Below, piece by piece: positions 59,830 through 64,000 of a stretch of DNA of 64,000 nucleotides. Numbering within the stretch: position 1 is the first letter of the stretch; each line of letters opens with the position of its first letter. This DNA comes from an uncultured Bacteroidota bacterium. GTDB taxonomy: Bacteria; Bacteroidota; Bacteroidia; Bacteroidales; P3. Where the stretch lies: positions 48,741 through 112,740 of the forward strand of contig CACYSB010000001.1 in assembly GCA_902777005.1 (NCBI GenBank), written 5' to 3'. The position numbers were made by a program, and so were the translations under genes. The notes beneath the pieces were generated by a model. The model was not told where the DNA came from, did not search any database, and was given only the letters and a program-made list of their open reading frames with translations.

Positions 59830-61111
59830 CTTTTTTGTTGAAATACATACCGATTAAATCGTTATCGCCCTCCATGTCCTCCATCAGCATAAACAAATAT
59901 TCACCTAGGCTCAGATTCATTTCGTTGGCAACCGTCAGCATTTTATCAACCTTGTTGGCCTTTACCGTTCTGAAATCAACTACCCCGTCACAATTTGGCA
60001 ATCCCACATACAGTTGCTTGGGTGACAGGAACTGCGCAAGCTGGGGAGAATGGCTTGTAAAAAGCACTTTCACATCCTCGCACATATCTTCTATAATTGA
60101 TAACAGGCTACGGAGCAATTTAGGATGTACAGAATTTTCTAATTCCTCTATCAGTACCAGTTGTGCGCCCTTTTCTTTTGCCAAAACAATCGCGGACAAT
60201 ATATGTACTAGTTTCATACATCCAGTGGAAAGGTATGCAAATCGTGTAGGCTGGTTGTTATATTTGTCCTTAACAATCACATCATATTCTGTCGGTATCT
60301 TATATGGCAAATTTTGATTGTCGGGCAATTCGCCAATTTTTACAGGTACAGGATCAAACTCTTCAAGTGTCGGAACCAGACTCATTATTGCTGATTTAAG
60401 GTACTCGTATTTGTCTGGATTGTTTTTTTTCAAACTGAAAAGGAACTGAGGCAATCCGTCTCCGATATGAATAGTAGCCCTGCCGTTTAGGTTCCCTATT
60501 GAAAAATCAAAATGTTTGGCAGGATTGTCCAAGGTGTCAATGTTAAGGATAACAAGATTGTTGAGCTCTCGAATGATATTTATGCAAAACAGATTGTCAA
60601 AATTTGCCAGTTTGTTCAGCACAAGAGAGTTCCTGTCGATTGCGATACGGGTGCTACAACGGCCCTTTTCACTCGAAAGGTACTTGGCATCTGTGGCTCC
60701 ATCACGGATAATATAGTTGGAATATTCAGGATGGACTCCTGTCGTTTTCTTTATCTTTAGAAACTCGCGACAAATCCAAGCTTCACTAACACCACGTTCG
60801 CTCTCCGCCCTCCATATGAAAGAATAACCATATTTGTACAATGTGGTGTCATCAATATGGCCTTCTACTTCAAAGGAAAAAGGTTCTCCTGCTAATTTGT
60901 CGTTTATTGAGATTGCCGGTGCAAATTGCATCATGGCTTTCTTGTTTGCCTGGGATTCACGGATGAAAAGGCAACCAAAATCTATTGCATCCAGCAAATT
61001 GCTTTTTCCATAGTTGTTTGTTGCCAATAATGCAGTTTGTTTTTGCAAATCTATAGTTGTTTTATCGATATTGCAATACCCATCAACAAAAACTCTATCA
61101 ATACTTTTCAT
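59813..61111 (-). CDS. AAA15/OLD-like ABC ATPase of a two-gene cassette
   Basis: 432 residues from the ATG at 61111 (MKSIDRVFVDGYCNIDKTTI); an in-frame TTG at 61141 lies inside the promoter and is rejected. Walker A is TNNYGKSN (31-38), the signature LSTGCMK (294-300), Walker B LVLIEELEN (318-326) and the H-loop FTSHSPQL (351-358), as in RecF/OLD-type ATPases. The ATPase and the overlapping TOPRIM-like gene form the architecture of RloA/RloB, AbiLi/AbiLii and AriA/AriB. Such ATPases hold or trigger the nuclease on sensing phage products. Confidence 0.8.
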   Translation of the reverse strand: MKSIDRVFVDGYCNIDKTTIDLQKQTALLATNNYGKSNLLDAIDFGCLFIRESQANKKAMMQFAPAISINDKLAGEPFSFEVEGHIDDTTLYKYGYSFIWRAESERGVSEAWICREFLKIKKTTGVHPEYSNYIIRDGATDAKYLSSEKGRCSTRIAIDRNSLVLNKLANFDNLFCINIIRELNNLVILNIDTLDNPAKHFDFSIGNLNGRATIHIGDGLPQFLFSLKKNNPDKYEYLKSAIMSLVPTLEEFDPVPVKIGELPDNQNLPYKIPTEYDVIVKDKYNNQPTRFAYLSTGCMKLVHILSAIVLAKEKGAQLVLIEELENSVHPKLLRSLLSIIEDMCEDVKVLFTSHSPQLAQFLSPKQLYVGLPNCDGVVDFRTVKANKVDKMLTVANEMNLSLGEYLFMLMEDMEGDNDLIGMYFNKKDGCNE

Positions 61112-61138
61112 TGGATATTTAGGATTAAAATCAACATG

Positions 61139-61146
61139 CAAATATA
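61139..61146 (-). promoter_or_regulatory. -7 element of the ATPase/TOPRIM cassette
   Basis: TATATTTG on the minus strand, 27 bases before the ATG at 61111. Confidence 0.55.
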
Positions 61147-61263
61147 CAAATATTTTTTAAATACGAAAATTTTTTTTACAAATTCATTAGACTTTATCAT
61201 GTTTGAGGTAAAATGAATCCTGCAACATGGCCGTTGTTGAATAGGGCTTGTCTATCTCTCTTT

Positions 61264-61716
61264 TTAAAATCTTATACGACGACATAACTTGATGAGAGGT
61301 ATTAGGAGGAGGCCGAGGAGGAAGGAGATTAGGAGTGGTTTGAGGAAGAGTGTGGGTTTGATGGGGTTAATAGGGCTAATGGGTTGAATGGGTGAGGTTG
61401 TTTTCTCGGTGTTGCTGGTAGTTTCGGTTTGGGTGGTTTGATGAGTGAGGGTGGTGGCGGTGCGGTCGCGAGAGGTTATCTTCTCGCGGTCGCGGGTGGT
61501 GGTGAGTCGTGTGGTGTCGCCGGTCTCGTTGGTTTGGATGGTGATAGTGGTGGTTTCACGAATGGTGTCGTGGAGGGTGAGGGTGACGGTCTGACGGAGG
61601 GTGTCAGTCGCGGCCATCGTGCTGGTCTGCTGCGTCACGGTCTTGCTGCTTCTGCAACTCACTGTAAACAGGGCAAGCGTCGCTATGAGGGCAGTCGTTA
61701 ATCTTCTGTATTGCAT
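61264..61716 (-). CDS. Candidate unimolecular spanin (phage lysis lipoprotein)
   Basis: 150 residues. The N terminus has a lipoprotein signal (ALIATLALFTVSC, Cys21), then a Thr-rich linear region (about 25-105), a Pro/Ile-rich stretch (SPIQPISPINPIKP), and a C-terminal membrane helix (LFLKPLLISFLLGLLLIPLI) with a basic end. An outer-membrane lipid anchor joined to an inner-membrane helix is the architecture of a u-spanin (phage T1 gp11), which fuses the two membranes in the last step of lysis. It overlaps the upstream TM/coiled-coil gene by 113 bases in another frame and lies at the end of a prophage lysis cassette. Confidence 0.6.
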   Translation of the reverse strand: MQYRRLTTALIATLALFTVSCRSSKTVTQQTSTMAATDTLRQTVTLTLHDTIRETTTITIQTNETGDTTRLTTTRDREKITSRDRTATTLTHQTTQTETTSNTEKTTSPIQPISPINPIKPTLFLKPLLISFLLGLLLIPLIKLCRRIRF

Positions 61717-61945
61717 TTCTCAAATGGTTTACTTCGGTGCGTAATTCCCTGACTTCACGCCGCAGGGGGTCGGCAATGTTTTCCTTGAACTCCTCGACGT
61801 ACATTTTCGACAAATTCATGTCTTTTTGACGATTGTCGGCACGGAGGCTTTCGACCTCCTGGCGATGGCGGCGGCGGTCGAACAGCCAACCTCCACCGGC
61901 GACGAGAGTTAATGTTGACAGGATGATGTTCCAAAGGTTATTCAT
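61604..61945 (-). CDS. Small TM/coiled-coil prophage protein (holin- or i-spanin-like)
   Basis: 113 residues from the ATG at 61945 (MNNLWNIILSTLTLVAGGGWLF). An N-terminal membrane helix is followed by a charged coiled coil (RRHRQEVESLRADNRQK, REVRELRTEVNHLRNAIQK) and a Cys pair in CPHSDACPVY. The last third is overlapped by the lipoprotein gene, as Rz is by Rz1. It starts 16 bases after the amidase stop. An i-spanin fits the topology; a holin is possible. Confidence 0.65.
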   Translation of the reverse strand: MNNLWNIILSTLTLVAGGGWLFDRRRHRQEVESLRADNRQKDMNLSKMYVEEFKENIADPLRREVRELRTEVNHLRNAIQKINDCPHSDACPVYSELQKQQDRDAADQHDGRD

Positions 61946-61961
61946 AAATTGAAAAATGAGG

Positions 61962-62375
61962 TTAGAGATTGTTGCCTTTGCACCATTGCTGGACGTCGAA
62001 GCAGGGACAGGCGCGGTTGGCGTACTCATTGTGTCCGTGGATGGAGGTGATGGGGTATTCTTCCATCAGGTCCTGGACAAGCTGGAGTAGAACAAGACGC
62101 TGCGCCTCGGTTCGGGTGTCGGCGGCGTGGCCGTCGGCATCAAGGCCGCCGACATAGGCGACGCCGATGCTTTGGACGTTGTGACCGGGGCAATGGGCGC
62201 CGACTTGCTCGATGGGACGGGCTGAATGGACGCTGCCGTCGGGATAGATGACGTAATGATAGCCAATGTCACGCCAGCCGAGGGAACGGTGGTAGCGGCG
62301 GATGCTTTCCACGGTGCAGATTGCATTGGGGCGCGTGGCGGTGCAATGGATGATGATTTCGGTGATTGTTCGCAT
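61962..62375 (-). CDS. N-acetylmuramoyl-L-alanine amidase (prophage endolysin)
   Basis: 137 residues, Amidase_2/T7-lysozyme type. Zinc ligands fit His10 in EIIIHCTATRP, a His in SIHGHNEYANRACP and the nearby Cys; GYHYVIYPDGSVH and GAHCPGHNVQSIGVAYVGG are typical. No signal peptide, as expected of an endolysin needing a holin. Similar amidases close the late operons of many Bacteroides prophages and elements. Gene order (structural genes, amidase, TM protein, lipoprotein) supports a lysis cassette. Confidence 0.9.
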   Translation of the reverse strand: MRTITEIIIHCTATRPNAICTVESIRRYHRSLGWRDIGYHYVIYPDGSVHSARPIEQVGAHCPGHNVQSIGVAYVGGLDADGHAADTRTEAQRLVLLQLVQDLMEEYPITSIHGHNEYANRACPCFDVQQWCKGNNL

Positions 62376-62438
62376 GGAGATTTCTTTTTAAGAGAGGGCG
62401 CGGGTGGATCCTTGGCGCGCCCTCTCATTGGTTAGTGA

Positions 62439-63017
62439 TTAGGCGGCGGTGAGGTAGATGACGTTGACGGTGTCGCCTTTGGCGTAATGGCTGGGGTCTT
62501 TGAAGGTGAGTTTGTTGTCGGCGAGGGTGTAGTCGGTGGGCGGCTGCATCAGGCCGTTGACGAAGACTCCCACGGCGCTCTCGGCATAGGGAGGCTTGGT
62601 GAGGGAGATTTCGGCGGTGAAGTCCACGCTGTCGAGGGTGAGAATAGGAGGTGCGGGGAAGGCAATCTCTTTCTCGGTGGCCACTACCTTGCCGCTGGAG
62701 AGTGCAAGGCTGACAACGGCCTTTGTGGTGGTGCCGCTTCCGGCGGTGTTGGAAGTGTTGACACCTGTGACGGGAAGGGCAGTCTTGGCGACCTTGACGG
62801 CGGTGCCTTCCTTGGTGACGGCAGACACATATTTGCCTGTTTCGGCACTGCCGCCGGTGACGGACTGCAAGGCGCCGCCCATGGCGCCGGACACAGCGTT
62901 GTTGATTTTCTCACTTGTTGCGGCTGCGGTGACCAGTTGTTCGGTCAAAGATGACCAGTCATCTGATGCGGAGGGCGATACAACGCCGTCGAGTTGTTTG
63001 ACTTTAAGTTTCTGCAT
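62439..63017 (-). CDS. Phage structural/appendage protein
   Basis: 192 residues. The C-terminal domain (about 145-192) carries VGVFVNGLMQPPTDYTL and a GDTVNVIYL end, a small beta domain repeated in phage tail and fibre proteins. The N-terminal part is Ala/Ser/Thr-rich and low in complexity. The preceding gene has the same FVNGL...DY motif, so the two are related modules. Exact virion position unknown. Confidence 0.65.
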   Translation of the reverse strand: MQKLKVKQLDGVVSPSASDDWSSLTEQLVTAAATSEKINNAVSGAMGGALQSVTGGSAETGKYVSAVTKEGTAVKVAKTALPVTGVNTSNTAGSGTTTKAVVSLALSSGKVVATEKEIAFPAPPILTLDSVDFTAEISLTKPPYAESAVGVFVNGLMQPPTDYTLADNKLTFKDPSHYAKGDTVNVIYLTAA

Positions 63018-63039
63018 AATCTTTTACTTTTTAATGGTT

Positions 63040-63381
63040 TTAATTGATTGGGATGGCTTTGAGGATGATTTCGTCGTCGCTCTCGATGCCGGGGATTTCG
63101 AGTCCGTCGGACTTGGTTCCGTCGGACAACTCCTTGTAGTCCTTGCCGAGGGTGTATCGGAGGCCGTTGACAAAGACCTCGGAGGTGCCGACGACGAAGG
63201 CCTGGCGGCTGATAAAGAGACCGGACATGAAATCGATACTCGCGGCCTTGATGACCTGCGGCGACAAGTCGGAAAGGCGGACTTGCGCGGCATTGCCGTC
63301 GGCGTCGTAGCCCAGGATGTTGAGCTTGGGGACGGACGCGGGGTCGGCGGTCGGGAGGGTTGTGATTTCTAAATCTTCCAC
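63040..63381 (-). CDS. Phage structural/appendage protein
   Basis: 113 residues, soluble, beta-rich. SEVFVNGLRYTLGKDYKEL matches the VFVNG...DY motif of the following gene and of other tail-associated proteins. The start lies close to a heptamer quartet (63389-63416). It is 22 bases upstream of the next structural gene. No chaperone or enzyme motif. Confidence 0.65.
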   Translation of the reverse strand: MEDLEITTLPTADPASVPKLNILGYDADGNAAQVRLSDLSPQVIKAASIDFMSGLFISRQAFVVGTSEVFVNGLRYTLGKDYKELSDGTKSDGLEIPGIESDDEIILKAIPIN

Positions 63382-63388
63382 TTTACGA

Positions 63389-63416
63389 ATTGAAAATTGA
63401 AATATGATAATCGAAA
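63389..63416 (+). repeat. Heptamer quartet between prophage genes
   Basis: Units ATTGAAA, ATTGAAA, TATGATA, ATCGAAA. The 120-base gap around it also has an 8-bp stem GGAGGGCG/CGCCCTCC at 63450-63471 and no ORF. Confidence 0.6.
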
Positions 63417-63501
63417 ATTATTGAGTGGTAATGGTCAGGGGACGGCTGTGGAGGGCGAGGGAACGCCCTCCGAGGAGCAGTCGGATGACCTGTCGGGGCA
63501 G

Positions 63502-64000
63502 TCAGGGAGTTGTGGTATTGTTGAGTTCTGGCTGGAGATAGACAGCGGCGGAGTTGATGCCACCGTAGCTGTTGACCGAGGCGATAATGGCCGAGTTGCT
63601 TTGGTAGGTGGCAAGGGCGGAGTTCTCGACATAGAAGAACTGAGTGCTGACCTTCAATGTGCCATCGACGGCCTCGCGGCTATGTACCCACACGGCGGCG
63701 CCGTTAGTAATCTCAACAGAGGTGGCGAGTTTGTTGTCAGCTACGGAGAAACCCAACTGACTGACGATGTTCCAAAGGGGCGTGTCGTCGGCAGTGCTCA
63801 ACACCACCTTATAGCCGGTGATGGAGGCGCGAGGGGTTCGCGTCACCGTATCGACAGTCTGGATGCCGTGGAAGAAGGTAATTTGGTCGCCTTCGAGAAA
63901 CGAAGCGTTGTTGTCGATGACGGCTTGCGAGAATTGCGCCACGGTGGTTGTCGCGCTGATGGTGAGTGAGCCGAGGGCAATGCTACTGACCAACTTGTTG
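63502..64000 (-). CDS. Phage structural protein, 5' end missing
   Basis: The frame is open through the right edge (…NKLVSSIALGSLTIS), so the start lies outside the window; 165 codons are visible. The sequence is beta-rich and acidic (EGDQITFFHGIQTVDTV, VWVHSREAVDGTLKVS). Position upstream of the appendage and lysis genes suggests a virion protein, but no family is recognised. Confidence 0.6.
   Translation of the reverse strand, partial: NKLVSSIALGSLTISATTTVAQFSQAVIDNNASFLEGDQITFFHGIQTVDTVTRTPRASITGYKVVLSTADDTPLWNIVSQLGFSVADNKLATSVEITNGAAVWVHSREAVDGTLKVSTQFFYVENSALATYQSNSAIIASVNSYGGINSAAVYLQPELNNTTTP

Noticed and set aside
61112..61141. Ten-residue N-terminal extension of the ATPase from a TTG
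   Set aside because: The TTG coincides with the -7 element TATATTTG, so it would not be in the transcript; ATG 61111 is used.
61264..64000. A complete prophage in the window
   Set aside because: No integrase, repressor, terminase, portal or capsid gene is present; only the distal structural and lysis genes are visible.

Overview
The window looks like a chromosome segment of a gut-type Bacteroidota, probably order Bacteroidales. The evidence is the promoter form (a -7 element TAnnTTTG, sometimes with TTTG about 20 bases upstream, and no clear Shine-Dalgarno sites), proteins with type IX secretion tails, BspA-type leucine-rich repeats, S46 and gingipain-like peptidases, a FeoA-FeoB fusion, and families largely confined to the phylum (DUF4290, DUF4954, LptE/LptC lipoproteins). 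Most genes are GC-rich; one stretch near the end is clearly AT-rich.

Layout. 1-3430 (minus): purB start, PHP-type tyrosine phosphatase, murA, DUF4290 gene, surface protein. 3707-9015 (plus): exported protein, ferrous iron uptake (feoAB and a Cys-rich partner), C69 peptidase. 9063-14996 (minus): gingipain-like protease and S46 dipeptidyl-peptidase. 15067-17449 (minus): dapB with a FecCD/ABC metal-chelate or cobalamin importer. 17530-24826: ribBA, a BspA-type protein, then zapA, a candidate 6S RNA, rny, lgt and gpmA. 24959-25245: three tRNAs (Ser, Pro, Arg). 25355-28950: a metal-site-deficient arginase-fold protein, a small ORF, lptE and a DUF2723 membrane protein. 29015-32366: a BspA-type protein, a membrane protein and a gene remnant. 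34022-44147 (minus) is a nine-gene unit: pth, coaX, an outer-membrane protein, a TPR protein, lptC, lpxD, two SGNH hydrolases and an MBOAT acyltransferase, which joins LPS assembly to probable envelope O-acylation. 44301-55105: kbl, trpS, a lone rnfA, nagB, DUF4954, rmuC, a COG0523 metallochaperone, a radical SAM enzyme and a UbiA prenyltransferase.

From about 55,150 to 61,200 lies an AT-rich accessory island: small unknown proteins, a DUF3791 gene followed by a broken DUF3990-like partner, tandem repeats, an unknown 326-residue protein, and a two-gene ATPase + TOPRIM-like cassette that resembles RloAB/AbiL/PARIS-type phage defence. From 61,264 to the end is the distal part of a prophage late operon: structural proteins, amidase endolysin, a TM/coiled-coil protein and a lipoprotein built like a unimolecular spanin.

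Beyond genes, the window carries several repeat families: an 81-bp palindromic element inserted in frame in feoB; an inverted-repeat family found only in four divergent intergenic regions; and eight loci with about four degenerate 7- or 8-base units (usually 28 bp), several of them inside coding sequence.
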